Shown here one piece after another: positions 8,656-17,855 of a DNA stretch of 64,000 nucleotides (position 1 is the first letter of the stretch; each line of letters begins with the position of its first letter). This stretch comes from Nibricoccus aquaticus (GTDB lineage: Bacteria; Verrucomicrobiota; Verrucomicrobiia; Opitutales; Opitutaceae): positions 806,001-870,000 of the forward strand of contig NZ_CP023344.1 of assembly GCF_002310495.1 (NCBI RefSeq), given 5' to 3'. The notes under the pieces are model-generated. The model was not told where the DNA came from. It worked only from the letters and a program-made list of their open reading frames with translations, and ran no database searches. Both the position numbers and the translations under genes were made by a program.

Positions 8656-9944
8656 CGCGCCACCTCCGCCACTGACCGTGTCTTCCGATCGATCACGCGC
8701 TGCACCTCATCCTCCGCCTTGCGCAGCCGCGCTTCGACATCCGCCCCACGCGAAATGTCCCGTAGAGCCGCCGCGAACCGCTGCGTCAGCGTCGCATAAA
8801 ACGCAGTGCGCGGCCTCGCCCGCGCCGACGTCTCCAGCTGCTCGCGAAAGATCCGATAAGGGATTTCCGAATACTCCGGGAAATGGGCAAACGCCGACCG
8901 CCTCGACGGCACCGCGCCATTCGCCCGCACCGTCGGCACCACGCCCGTCTTCACGCCCGTCACCCACCTCAGCCACGCCTCCGCGACCGCGCGCTTCTCC
9001 GTCCGCGCCGAAATCGCCCAACACCAGCTCCCGCACGGTGCCGACGGCTCCGCCAACATCGGCAGCGGCATCGCGCCCAGCCGTTCGCCTTTCGCCTTCA
9101 AATGCGACCGCGCCATCCAGTGCCCGCTCCAGTCCATCGCCGTCTTCCCCTGCCCAAACGGATCCGGCTCCACCGGATCGGTCGCCGCAAATCCCCGCGC
9201 AAATAATCCCTGCCACGCCCGCACGCTGCGCACGTTCTCCTCGCTCGCGAGCACGCCGCGCACCCGTCTCGCCTCCACGTCGATCAGCTCCCCGCCACCC
9301 GACCACACCACCGGCGAAAACGCATACGTGAACCACTCGTCCGCGCTCTCGTTCATGTGCAACCCCACCGGCTCCATCCCAGCCGCCTTCAGCTTCTCGC
9401 ACGCGTCCACAAACTCCGCCCAGCTCCAGCCTTTCCCCTCCGCTGGAGCCGACACATCCGCCCGCGCCAGCATCTCGCGGTCATAGTACAACAACAGCGC
9501 CGAATCGAAACTCCCCAGCGCATACAGCCTCCCGCCGATCGTCCCCTGCTCGATGATCGTCGGCAAAAAATCCGCCAGCTCTTCGCGCGGATAAACCTCG
9601 CTCACATCCGCCAGCAATCCCGCCTCCACGAACCGCGCGACGAGCGGCCCATCCAGATCGAACGCATCCGGCAGATCCCCCGCCGCCGCCGCGACCGCCA
9701 GTTTCTCCGTGTACTGAAAATCCGGGAAAAACGTCAGCTCCACGCTCCATCCCCGCCCGCGATTCACCTCATTAAACACCGCCGCGATTTTCCGCAGCGC
9801 CCGGCTCTCCGCCTCCTGTCCTTGATGACTCCATACACGAATCGTCTCCGCCGCGCGCCCGTCCGAAACGACCACCCACCAACACGCCACCCAAAGCCAC
9901 CGTCCGACAGCTCTCCATGCTCGGGCAAAAATTCCGGCTCGCAT
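8652..9944 (-). CDS. Sugar ABC transporter substrate-binding protein
   Basis: Periplasmic extracellular solute-binding protein (family 1) that delivers a sugar to the two permeases downstream. 430 residues from the ATG at 9944; a second ATG lies at 9950. Further upstream starts (to 10055) overlap a terminator hairpin and are unlikely. The N-terminus has a basic start and hydrophobic core (GRWLWVACWWVVVSDGRAAE) typical of a signal peptide. The mature part begins ETIRVWSHQGQEAE and contains LPDAFDLDGPLVARFVEAGL, characteristic of maltose/multiple-sugar binding proteins. First gene of a three-gene operon with ATGA overlaps. Confidence 0.9.
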   Translation of the reverse strand: MRAGIFARAWRAVGRWLWVACWWVVVSDGRAAETIRVWSHQGQEAESRALRKIAAVFNEVNRGRGWSVELTFFPDFQYTEKLAVAAAAGDLPDAFDLDGPLVARFVEAGLLADVSEVYPREELADFLPTIIEQGTIGGRLYALGSFDSALLLYYDREMLARADVSAPAEGKGWSWAEFVDACEKLKAAGMEPVGLHMNESADEWFTYAFSPVVWSGGGELIDVEARRVRGVLASEENVRSVRAWQGLFARGFAATDPVEPDPFGQGKTAMDWSGHWMARSHLKAKGERLGAMPLPMLAEPSAPCGSWCWAISARTEKRAVAEAWLRWVTGVKTGVVPTVRANGAVPSRRSAFAHFPEYSEIPYRIFREQLETSARARPRTAFYATLTQRFAAALRDISRGADVEARLRKAEDEVQRVIDRKTRSVAEVAR

Positions 9945-10038
9945 ACACATACACCACCACGAGACCGCTCTCCGCGTCGAGGTTCCAAAACTTTTCCGCC
10001 CAGCCGCCCCATCGACCTGCCGCACCGTGCTCTCCCAA

Positions 10039-10068
10039 CAAAAAAGCGGCGTCATGACGACGCCGCCC
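10039..10068 (-). terminator. Rho-independent terminator after the thioredoxin gene
   Basis: The inverted repeat GCGGCGTC / GACGCCGC (10046-10053 and 10059-10066) has a 5-base loop. On the minus strand it is followed by six T (10045-10040). It lies 27 bp past the stop of the thioredoxin-like gene, which separates that gene from the sugar importer operon. Confidence 0.85.
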
Positions 10069-10092
10069 GTTAAAAACTCTACTCGCGTTCGC

Positions 10093-10518
10093 TTACTCGA
10101 GCATCCCGCTCACTAGCGCCGACGCTTCCTTGCCGTCCGCCATCAGCTTCCCGTCCGGCCCGTACACTTTGAAATACGGGATCGACTGCATCTTGTACTG
10201 CTGCGCCACCGGCGACTTCCAATCGATGCCTTTGTGCTCCGGCCGGTTGATGTCCACCTTCACCACCACCACGTCTTCACGCGCCGCATGCAGCGCATCC
10301 AGCTTCGGCGCGATCGCCCGGCACGGCGGACAATACTCGCTCGTGAAATCGAAAATCACCGTCTTACCCGCCACCAGATAATCCGTGATCGCCACCTCTG
10401 CACCGTGGGAAATTTTCTCCGGCTTATCCGGCTTGGTCCGCGCATCGGCGGCAGACGCAACCGACACGAAAGCGGAAGACAACAACAACGAGGCAACTAA
10501 CGCGCGTACTGATTTCAT
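10093..10518 (-). CDS. Periplasmic thioredoxin-like protein
   Basis: 141 residues with a Sec signal peptide (MKSVRALVASLLLSSAFVSV then ASAADA). The active site is Cys63-Pro-Pro-Cys66 in SEYCPPCRAIAP, and the cis-Pro loop is SIPYFKVY. CPPC is less common than the CGPC of cytoplasmic thioredoxin and occurs in several exported thioredoxin-fold proteins. It probably exchanges disulfides or delivers electrons in the periplasm. It is transcribed alone: a terminator follows, and the next gene upstream is divergent. Partner unknown. Confidence 0.88.
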   Translation of the reverse strand: MKSVRALVASLLLSSAFVSVASAADARTKPDKPEKISHGAEVAITDYLVAGKTVIFDFTSEYCPPCRAIAPKLDALHAAREDVVVVKVDINRPEHKGIDWKSPVAQQYKMQSIPYFKVYGPDGKLMADGKEASALVSGMLE

Positions 10519-10673
10519 AGAATAGATTAAGGGTTGGAATCGTTACCCCTCCCGTCTCGCCCCGAACCCTCCCCCTGTCAAACAGCCCGGCTTCCTATCG
10601 TCTCGCCGCCGTCGCCGCCCACACACCGCACAGTTGAAATCCCCGCGCCTCTGCCAAATCACTGTTCCCCGAC

Positions 10674-11909
10674 ATGCGCTTCGCCGCCGATCTCCACCTC
10701 CACTCCCGCTACGCCGGTGGCGTCTCTCCCGCGATGACCCTCGAAAACATCGCGCTCTGGGCCCAGCGTAAAGGCGTCGATCTACTCGCCACCGGCGACT
10801 GCCTGCAAGCTGACTGGCTCCACGAAATCGAAACCAAACTCACCCCCGCCGAGCCCGGCTTCTTCGCCCTCCGTCCCGACATCGAATCCGCGCTCCACGA
10901 AAAACTCCCCGCGCATCTCCATCGCCCACTCCGCTTCGTCCTCAGCACCGAGGTCAACTGCGCCCCGCCCGGCACGCGCTCTCTCGGCGGCATTCATCAC
11001 CTCCTCTATTTTCCATCGCTCGAAACCATCCACACCTTCCGCGAAAAGCTCCTCCCCTTCGGCCATTTCCAGGAAGGCCGTCCCGATCTCGCACTCAACT
11101 CCCGCCAGCTCCTCGAACTCGTCCTCGCGCACGATCCCGCCTGCCACCTCGCCCCCGCTCATGTATTCAACCCGTGGTTCTCCGCCCTAGGAACCGTTGG
11201 CGGCGGCCGCACCCTCGACGCCGTCTTCGGCGATCTCACGCCACATCTGCTCGCCGCCGAAACCGGCCTCACCTCCACGCCCCCGATGTGCCGCCGCATC
11301 GTGAGCCTCGACCGCCTCGCGCTCTTCTCATGTTCCGACGCCCACTCCCTCGATAACATCGGCCGCGAGTTCACGCTCCTCGACATCGAGCCATCCTACA
11401 ACGCCCTCTTCGCCGCCCTCCGCTCCGGCTCGCCGAAACACATCCTCGGCACCCGCAAATTCCCGCTCCACCGCACCCGCTACTTCCTTAACTGGTGCGG
11501 CCAGTGCCAGGATAACTTCGACGCCCGCACCTGCCCCAAATGCCGCCGCCCGCTCGTCGATGGCTCTCGCGACCGCCTCGAAAAAATCGCCGACCGCTCC
11601 TCACCCCTATTCCCCGCCTTCACCCCACCTTTCCAAGAGTTACTCCCGCTCGCCACGCTGATTGCCCATCTGAACCACCGAAAACCCGACAGCGACATCG
11701 TCACCACACTTTCGCGACAGCTCATCGACACCGTCGGCCACGAACGCTTCCTCCTCACTGAAGCCACTGCCGACGACATCAACCGCGCCGGCATCCCCCA
11801 GATCGCCACGGCCATTCTCGCCCAACGCGCCCAGCCCTCCACCTACTTCGCCCGTCCCACTCGCGAACCACCCGGGCCACCCACGCAACAATTCTCCCTC
11901 CCACTTTAG
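10674..11909 (+). CDS. PHP-domain endonuclease Q-like protein (TIGR00375 family)
   Basis: 411 residues. The PHP metal-binding signature DLHLHSRYAGG is at residues 6-16, followed by ATGDCLQADWLHE, STEVNC, PAHVFNPWFSALG and CSDAHSLDNIGRE, all as in EndoQ-like proteins. A zinc ribbon CGQCQDNFDARTCPKC lies near residues 270-290. Known family members (archaeal and Bacillus EndoQ) cut DNA 5' of deaminated bases such as uracil and hypoxanthine. This role is transferred by family likeness. No repair gene sits next to it in an operon; the neighbour is convergent. The family match is strong by motif order; activity on DNA is inferred. Confidence 0.85.
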   Translation: MRFAADLHLHSRYAGGVSPAMTLENIALWAQRKGVDLLATGDCLQADWLHEIETKLTPAEPGFFALRPDIESALHEKLPAHLHRPLRFVLSTEVNCAPPGTRSLGGIHHLLYFPSLETIHTFREKLLPFGHFQEGRPDLALNSRQLLELVLAHDPACHLAPAHVFNPWFSALGTVGGGRTLDAVFGDLTPHLLAAETGLTSTPPMCRRIVSLDRLALFSCSDAHSLDNIGREFTLLDIEPSYNALFAALRSGSPKHILGTRKFPLHRTRYFLNWCGQCQDNFDARTCPKCRRPLVDGSRDRLEKIADRSSPLFPAFTPPFQELLPLATLIAHLNHRKPDSDIVTTLSRQLIDTVGHERFLLTEATADDINRAGIPQIATAILAQRAQPSTYFARPTREPPGPPTQQFSLPL

Positions 11910-11940
11910 CCCCCGCTTCGCCAACCGCGTGGGCGAAGCC

Positions 11941-12429
11941 CTATACGCGGCGCGCTACCCACGCGATCGGCAGCCCCACCAAAAACAAGTGGGCTGCCAG
12001 CACCCACAGATCCACGGTCAACGGCCACGCCTTCGCATGATACGCCGAAAGCGGCATCACGACGCCGTTCATAAAAAAATAAACGCCCGCTCCCAAAATC
12101 ATCCCACTCGCCCAAAAACAACGTCCTACCAGCACCGGCCACTTCCAGCTCGCCGCCCAAAAAACCGCCGCAGCTCCCGTCGCTATCAGGAAGTGCGACG
12201 CCACTCCCAGCGCTGCCATCCCGAGTCCGCCCGTCTTCATCGCCGCTTTCCCCAACCACCCCGCCGCGATCGATTTCAAAACACCCATCACCGTCGCGCC
12301 CTTCGCACCGTAATAGAAAATCGCGAACGCCAGATCGAGCACCCCCGCGATCACCCCGCCCCACAGGATCGCCTTCAACCCCGCGCTTTCCTTCCGTTGT
12401 TTAAGAAGGAAGGGCTCGATAGAACTCAT
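11941..12429 (-). CDS. Small integral membrane protein, YagU/DUF1440-like
   Basis: 162 residues from the ATG at 12429 (a longer in-frame start at 12456 exists). Four hydrophobic helices are visible: LWGGVIAGVLDLAFAIFYYG, the LGVASHFLIATGAAAVFWA region, CFWASGMILGAGVYFF and VDLWVLAAHLFLVGLPIAWVA. The first helix with AGVLDLAFA and the second with SHFLIA resemble the DUF1440/YagU family. Function is unknown. Its last codons overlap a 20-bp repeat shared with 14806-14825. Confidence 0.72.
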   Translation of the reverse strand: MSSIEPFLLKQRKESAGLKAILWGGVIAGVLDLAFAIFYYGAKGATVMGVLKSIAAGWLGKAAMKTGGLGMAALGVASHFLIATGAAAVFWAASWKWPVLVGRCFWASGMILGAGVYFFMNGVVMPLSAYHAKAWPLTVDLWVLAAHLFLVGLPIAWVARRV

Positions 12430-12503
12430 GACCGTTGCGCAGTTAAGAACCAACAACCCCGCGAAGTCGCAAATCCCTTCATCGCCGCACGCATTTCACC
12501 ACA

Positions 12504-12543
12504 TAAAAAAACCGGTGTCTCACCCCAAAGGGTGGGACACCGG
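12504..12543 (-). terminator. Rho-independent terminator after the lipoprotein gene
   Basis: A near-perfect 14-bp stem (12512-12525 with 12530-12543, one G-T pair) with loop CAAA. On the minus strand it is followed by a run of seven T (12511-12505). It lies 38 bp past the lipoprotein stop codon. Confidence 0.9.
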
Positions 12544-12580
12544 CCGTTGATAATTTTCTTTCTACTATCCGACGCGCCGC

Positions 12581-13078
12581 TCAGTCAGCGCGCGCCTTGT
12601 AATAGCTGGCCTGCAACTTGTCCCACGCCGCGATCGTGTTCTGCTTCGCGCTATCCCACGTCGCCGCTGTCGCGTCGCCCAGCGCAGAAACCTTGGCCTT
12701 ATAATCCGCTTCATCGTTCTTGAGCTCCTCCATCGCCGCCTTGCGACTCGCGCTGGCCTGCGCGTCGGAATAATCCGCCTTCACCTTGCTGACCTTCGCC
12801 TCCATCTCGGCGGACATCGCCTTGGCGCTCGCGGTGAACTCATCGCGCTTCTCGAACGTCGCACCCTTCACGCTATCCCACGCATTGGACATCGCGTCCT
12901 TTGTGGCATGGTAGGCGTCCTTGCTCTTTTCGCCGACCGTGTGAGCGGCATCGGCCATCGTGGTTTTGGTTTCCTGACGCTCTTGCTTCGAGCAGCCAGT
13001 CAGACCGGCAACAGCCAGCACTGCGGCTGCCACGGAGGTGCGAACGATAAATGACCGGGAGGACAATTTGGTTTTCAT
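12581..13078 (-). CDS. Small helical lipoprotein
   Basis: 165 residues from the ATG at 13078; upstream in-frame starts give no leader. The signal peptide ends in a lipobox (VLAVAGLTGCSKQ), so the mature N-terminus is a lipid-modified Cys. The rest is highly charged, Ala/Lys-rich and helical with short repeats such as KDAYHATKDAMSNAWDSVKG and DKLQASYYKARAD, spaced like an amphipathic or coiled-coil protein. Its own strong terminator follows. Such proteins often belong to the envelope stress response, but nothing here proves that. Confidence 0.8.
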   Translation of the reverse strand: MKTKLSSRSFIVRTSVAAAVLAVAGLTGCSKQERQETKTTMADAAHTVGEKSKDAYHATKDAMSNAWDSVKGATFEKRDEFTASAKAMSAEMEAKVSKVKADYSDAQASASRKAAMEELKNDEADYKAKVSALGDATAATWDSAKQNTIAAWDKLQASYYKARAD

Positions 13079-13382
13079 AAGAGGATATCGAAGGGATTTT
13101 GAGGTGTGCGATGTGTGAAACGATCTGCGCCAGAGACCACCGTATGAGTGAGTGTGACCAAGCAACCGGCGCATTTCCGAAACCCTGCTGACTCGCGAAT
13201 CCGCACACGGTTCAACGTGCCACTCGGTTATTAGTAGGACCGTGCCCCCAATCGGAGTCCTCACCGATACCCCGCCAGTCGAAACCCCTACAAGCCCACG
13301 TCGTCGGCCAAGCTCCTCCTTTCCCACTGTCCGCGCTCCATCCCACCTTGCCGCCCCACCACGTAAACGCATTCCTCCATTC
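13079..13382. other. Divergent intergenic region, no gene seen
   Basis: About 300 bp between the lipoprotein gene and the pectate lyase gene. Open frames from both neighbours extend into it, but with no leader-like start or conserved segment. It should hold both promoters; I see no clear operator or hairpin. Confidence 0.5.
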
Positions 13383-14753
13383 ATGTTTTCCCCTCCGACG
13401 CGCCTCACCCGCCGCTTCCACATTGTTAGCCTCGTCGCCTGCTCGCTCACGCTCTTCGCATCATCCGTGTTCGCCGCCACGTTCTACGTCGCCCCCAACG
13501 GAAACGACTCCGCCCCCGGCACCCTCGACGCTCCCTTCGCCACCATCCAACACGCGCAAACCGCGGTCTCTCCCGGCGACACCGTGCTCATCCGCGGCGG
13601 ACTCTACAAAATGCCCGCCACGCAGATCGCCGCCACCCGAGGCATCTACGCCTGCGTCACCCTCCTCGACAAAAGCGGCCGCCCCGACGCCCCCATCCGC
13701 TACTGGGCCCACCCCGGCGAAACGCCCGTTTTCGATTTCTCCGACGTGAAGCCTCCCGGCCAGCGCGTCACCGCCTTCCGCGTCGACGGCGACTGGATAC
13801 ACCTCAAAGGTTTCGAAGTCACCGGCGTGCAGGTCACCATCACCACGCACACCCAGTCCATCTGCTTCGACAACCAAGGCAGCCACAACCTCTACGAACG
13901 CCTCAGCGCACACGACGGCATGGCCATCGGCTTCTGGATCGGTGCCGGCGCACACAACCTCGTCCTCAACTGCGACGCCTACCGCAACCACGACACCGTC
14001 TCCGGCAACAAACGCGGCGGCAACGTCGATGGCTTCGGCTACCACGGCAAAGCCGGCAGCGTGAACAACGTCTTCCGCGGCTGCCGCGCCTGGTTCAACA
14101 GCGACGACGGCTTCGACTTCATCAACTCCACCGAACCCACCGTCATCGAAAACTGCTGGGCCTTCTACAACGGCTACTCGCCCGACTTCACCCCGCTCGC
14201 CGACGGCAACGGCTTCAAAGCCGGCGGCCACGCCGGCACGGCTTACGACCAGCTCCCGAAACCCATCCCCCGCCACGCCGTCATCGGCAGCGTCGCCGTA
14301 CGCAACAAATCTAGCGGCTTCGACGCCAATCACCACATCGCCGGCCTCGACTTCATCAACAACTCCGCGCTGCGAAACCGCTTCAACTACGACCTCCTGG
14401 GCCGCGATCCTGCCGACAACAAAACCCTCACCAACGGTCGCGGTCACCGCCTGAAAAACAACCTCGGCCTCGAAGCCCGCGAAGCCGAGATCGTCCGCTT
14501 CGACCCCGCCGCCTGCGACGCCACCCACAACACCTTCACGATTCCCCTCACCCTTACTGCCGAAGATTTCCTCAGCCTCGACGAATCCCTCCTCACCCAG
14601 CCCCGCCAGCCCAACGGAGATCTCCCCGACATCCCCTTCCTCCGCCTGAGCGCCACCAGCCGCGCGATCGACCGCGGCACCGACCTCGGCCGCCCCTTCA
14701 CCGGCCAATCCCCCGACCTCGGCGCCTTCGAATCCCCCGTGCCCACCCCATAA
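13383..14753 (+). CDS. Secreted pectate lyase, polysaccharide lyase family 9 type
   Basis: Cleaves polygalacturonate by calcium-dependent beta-elimination. 456 residues from the ATG at 13383, which gives a good signal peptide (TRRFHIVSLVACSLTLFASS, cleavage after VFA). The mature part begins ATFYVAPNGNDSAPGTLDAP, a common start of parallel beta-helix lyases. It contains ISTKSGGFDANHH-like helix turns (NKSSGFDANHHIAGLDF), ENCWAFYNGY and the DDGFDF motif seen in PL9 enzymes such as Pel9A. These place it in PL9 rather than PL1. An upstream in-frame start at 13242 exists but would bury the leader. Fits the pectin theme with GH43 and CE12. Confidence 0.85.
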   Translation: MFSPPTRLTRRFHIVSLVACSLTLFASSVFAATFYVAPNGNDSAPGTLDAPFATIQHAQTAVSPGDTVLIRGGLYKMPATQIAATRGIYACVTLLDKSGRPDAPIRYWAHPGETPVFDFSDVKPPGQRVTAFRVDGDWIHLKGFEVTGVQVTITTHTQSICFDNQGSHNLYERLSAHDGMAIGFWIGAGAHNLVLNCDAYRNHDTVSGNKRGGNVDGFGYHGKAGSVNNVFRGCRAWFNSDDGFDFINSTEPTVIENCWAFYNGYSPDFTPLADGNGFKAGGHAGTAYDQLPKPIPRHAVIGSVAVRNKSSGFDANHHIAGLDFINNSALRNRFNYDLLGRDPADNKTLTNGRGHRLKNNLGLEAREAEIVRFDPAACDATHNTFTIPLTLTAEDFLSLDESLLTQPRQPNGDLPDIPFLRLSATSRAIDRGTDLGRPFTGQSPDLGAFESPVPTP

Positions 14754-14768
14754 CTACAGTTCGCTTTC

Positions 14769-14796
14769 GGATGTAGGCGGGGTGCCCCCCGCATCC
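14769..14796 (+). terminator. GC-rich hairpin after pectate lyase gene
   Basis: GGATG...CATCC flanks an inner GCGGGG / CCCCGC pair, 16 bp past the lyase stop. There is no T-run, so it may be a weak terminator or a dispersed repeat rather than an intrinsic terminator. Confidence 0.35.
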
Positions 14797-14902
14797 GCAC
14801 CGCCACCAACCGCGTGGGCGAAGCCTATACACGGCGCGGCTCAGCACGGCGCCCTCTAAAAAAGCCTTTGAACCCTCGTCCCGCTCCGTCCTCATCGGCG
14901 GC

Positions 14903-17752
14903 ATGTCTCTTTCTGTCATCGGCCAGCGCTGCATGAGCGAACGCGAACCCGAGCTCGGTCTCGGCGTCGTCTCCTCCGTAGATAAATCCGCGAAACGCAT
15001 CGGCATCCAATTCCCCGCCACCGGCGAAAACCGCCTCTACGCCCTCGGCACCGCCGTCCTGAAACGCGTCCAGTTCCGCACCGGCGAAACCATCTCCACC
15101 CGCGATGGCCTCACTCTCGCCGTCGAATCCGTCGAAGACGATCCCAAGACCCCCGGCCTCCTCCTCTACGTCTGCGCCGGCAACAAACGCATCCGCGAAG
15201 ACGCCATCTCCGACGTCACCAGCGTCGCCCTCCCCCAAGAACGCCTCCTCGCCGCCCAAGTCGACGAAGGCGAAGTCTTCGATCTCCGCTACCGCGCGCT
15301 CCAGGCCCAGGCCAAATTCCGCTCCTCCGATGTCCGCGGCTTCCTCGGCGGACGCCTCGAACTCATCCCGCACCAGTTCTACATCCTTCAAGAAGTCTCC
15401 TCGCGCCAGATCCCCCGCGTCCTTCTCGCCGACGAAGTCGGCCTCGGCAAAACCATCGAGGCCTGCCTCATCCTCCAGCGCCTCCTCGCCGTCGGCAAAG
15501 TGAAGCGCGCCCTCATCCTCGTCCCCGAGTCGCTCACGCACCAGTGGTTCGTCGAGCTCCTCCGCCGCTTCAATCTCTGGTTCACCATCTTCGACGAGGT
15601 CCGTCTCCGCGATGTGGAGACGAGCGATCCCGACAAAAATCCCTTCGACTCCTCCCAGCTCGCCCTCGCGAGCGTCACCTTCCTCGCCAACGTCGAGCAA
15701 CGCCGCGCCCAGGCCATCGCCGCCGGCTGGGACCTCGTCATCGTCGACGAAGCCCACCACCTCCAGTGGACGCCCGACGCCGCCAGCGCCGAGTACACGC
15801 TCGTCGAAGAACTCGCCAAGCGTTCCCCCGGCCTCCTCCTCCTCACCGCCACGCCGACCCAGCTCGGTCTCGCCGGACACTTCGCCCGCCTTCGCCTCCT
15901 CGATCCCGCGCGTTACGACAATCTGGATACCTTCCTCGAAGAGTCCGAAAACTTCGGCCTCGTCGCCCAAGTCGCCGAAAAAATCATCGACCAAAAACCC
16001 CTCGCGCCGAAGGACCACGCCACGCTCAAGAAAATCTTCACCAAAGACCGCGCCCGCCTCGACGAACTCCTTGCCGCCCTCGCCGCCGCCAAACCCGGCG
16101 CTCGCGACGCCCTCATCAAGACGCTCCTCGATCAACACGGCACCGGCCGCGTCGTCTTCCGCAACACCCGCGCCGCCATGACCGGCTTCCCCAAGCGCCA
16201 GGCCTGCCCCGCGCCCATCGCGACCGACAACGTCACCCTCCTCCATCGCGCCGCCCGCGAACTCGAAGCCGAGGAAACCGGCCAGGACGCCGCCATCCGC
16301 TACTCCTTCAAAGACGATCCGCGCATCGAGTGGCTCGCCGCCTTCCTCCAAAAACACCGCCCCGCCAAAGTTCTCCTCATCTGCAAATCCCAGCGCAAAG
16401 TCGCCGCCATCGACGCCGCCCTGAAGGAAAAGCTGAACATCAACATCGGCCTCTTCCACGAGGGACTTCCCCTCGTCGCCCGCGACCGCCAGGCCGCCTG
16501 GTTCGCCGAACCCGAGGGCGCCCAACTCCTCATCGCTTCCGAGATCGGCAGCGAGGGCCGCAACTTCCAGTTCGCCCACCACCTCGTCCTCTTCGACCTC
16601 CCGCTTAACCCCGGCCTCATCGAACAACGCATCGGCCGCCTCGACCGCATCGGCCAGACCCAAACCATCCGCATCCACATTCCTTACCTTACCGGCAGCG
16701 CCGAAGAGACTGTCTTCAACTGGTACCACCGCGGCCTCGATTCCTTCGAGACGTCACTCCACGGCGGAAACGAATTCCGCGAAGCCTTCCGCGACCGCCT
16801 CCTCGCCCTCGCCCTTGGCAAACCCGACGAGCCCGCGCTCGACAGCCTCATCACCGAAACCGTCGCCTTCCGAAAAGAGCTCGCGCTCAAAATGAAAAAA
16901 GGCCGGGACCGCCTGCTCGAGCTCAACTCCTTCAACCGCGAAGACGCCAACCGCATCATCGACCGCGTCCGCGCCGCCGACTCCGATCCCGCGCTCAAAA
17001 AATTCCTTAGCGACCTCCTCGATCACTTCGGCGTCCGCATCAAAGAGCACGAGGAAGGCGACCTCTTCCTCGATCCGAGCCACGCCTACGTCGAAAGTTT
17101 CCCGTCCATCCCCAAGGACGGCATGTTGGCCACCTTCAAACGCGAACGCGCCATCGTCCGCGAAGACATCCGCTTCCTCTCCCCCGACCACGCGCTTGTC
17201 CAGGACGCCATCGATCTCCTCACCAACTCCAAGTCCGGCACTACCGCCTTCAGTCACCTGACTTCCGATACGCCCAACCTGCTTCTCGAAGCCATCTTCG
17301 TCCTCGAAACCATCGCCGACTCCCGCTGGCACGTGGACCAGTTCCTCGCTCCCACGCCCATCCGCGTCCTCGTCGACATCCGCGGCAACGACCTCACCGA
17401 ACAACACCCCGCCGCCGCACTCGCGAGCGACGTCGAGGACGCCGACATCCACCGCTTCCTCGAACGCCCCGGCTTCAACGCCGCCATCCTCAAAGCCCTC
17501 CTCGAAGGCGCCACCGAGTTCGCCACCGAAAAAAGCCGCGGCCTGAAAACCGCCGCCGAGTCCCGCGCCACCACCGCCCTCAGCGCCGACCTCCAACGCC
17601 TCGTCGATCTGAGAAAACTCAACGACCACATCCGCCCCGAAGAAGTCGCCCTCGCCCAGGAGCAGCTCACCCGCACCCGCGAAGCCATCCAGACCGCCCG
17701 CCTCCGCCTCGATTCCCTCCGCCTCATCCTCGAAGGCCCCGGCGAAGACTAA
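14903..17752 (+). CDS. rapA: RNA polymerase-associated ATPase RapA
   Basis: SWI2/SNF2 ATPase that recycles RNA polymerase after transcription. 949 residues, close to the ~968 of E. coli RapA. An N-terminal Tudor-like region (GVVSSVDKSAKRIGIQFPA) is followed by motif I DEVGLGKT at 177-184, motif II DEAHH, motif III LLTATPTQ, and motifs V/VI ASEIGSEGRNFQF and RIGRLDRIGQ. A C-terminal domain specific to RapA follows (ESFPSIPKDGM, then RFLSPDHALVQDAIDLL). The ATG at 14903 is preceded by GGCGGC; a second ATG at 14933 is possible. Transcribed with the DUF5069 gene about 100 bp downstream. Confidence 0.95.
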   Translation: MSLSVIGQRCMSEREPELGLGVVSSVDKSAKRIGIQFPATGENRLYALGTAVLKRVQFRTGETISTRDGLTLAVESVEDDPKTPGLLLYVCAGNKRIREDAISDVTSVALPQERLLAAQVDEGEVFDLRYRALQAQAKFRSSDVRGFLGGRLELIPHQFYILQEVSSRQIPRVLLADEVGLGKTIEACLILQRLLAVGKVKRALILVPESLTHQWFVELLRRFNLWFTIFDEVRLRDVETSDPDKNPFDSSQLALASVTFLANVEQRRAQAIAAGWDLVIVDEAHHLQWTPDAASAEYTLVEELAKRSPGLLLLTATPTQLGLAGHFARLRLLDPARYDNLDTFLEESENFGLVAQVAEKIIDQKPLAPKDHATLKKIFTKDRARLDELLAALAAAKPGARDALIKTLLDQHGTGRVVFRNTRAAMTGFPKRQACPAPIATDNVTLLHRAARELEAEETGQDAAIRYSFKDDPRIEWLAAFLQKHRPAKVLLICKSQRKVAAIDAALKEKLNINIGLFHEGLPLVARDRQAAWFAEPEGAQLLIASEIGSEGRNFQFAHHLVLFDLPLNPGLIEQRIGRLDRIGQTQTIRIHIPYLTGSAEETVFNWYHRGLDSFETSLHGGNEFREAFRDRLLALALGKPDEPALDSLITETVAFRKELALKMKKGRDRLLELNSFNREDANRIIDRVRAADSDPALKKFLSDLLDHFGVRIKEHEEGDLFLDPSHAYVESFPSIPKDGMLATFKRERAIVREDIRFLSPDHALVQDAIDLLTNSKSGTTAFSHLTSDTPNLLLEAIFVLETIADSRWHVDQFLAPTPIRVLVDIRGNDLTEQHPAAALASDVEDADIHRFLERPGFNAAILKALLEGATEFATEKSRGLKTAAESRATTALSADLQRLVDLRKLNDHIRPEEVALAQEQLTRTREAIQTARLRLDSLRLILEGPGED

Positions 17753-17855
17753 CCGTAGGGCTGGGCCTCTGGCCCGCGCTTACCTAGGCCTCCTCCTCTG
17801 AAATCCCTCTTCATCTGTGTCATCCGTGGTTAAAAATTCTCTTCCCCAAAATCCC

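Noticed and set aside
9945-10055. Longer start of the sugar-binding protein at 10055
   Set aside because: It runs through the thioredoxin terminator; the ATG at 9944 gives a proper signal peptide.
13461-14708. 415-residue minus-strand frame opposite the PL9 gene
   Set aside because: Mostly Val/Gly/Ala/Glu without motifs; the plus strand codes for a recognisable lyase with leader.
14825-16729. 634-residue open frame on the minus strand opposite rapA
   Set aside because: Low-complexity Glu/Gly/Ala sequence antisense to a clearly coding RapA gene; an effect of high GC in the third codon position.
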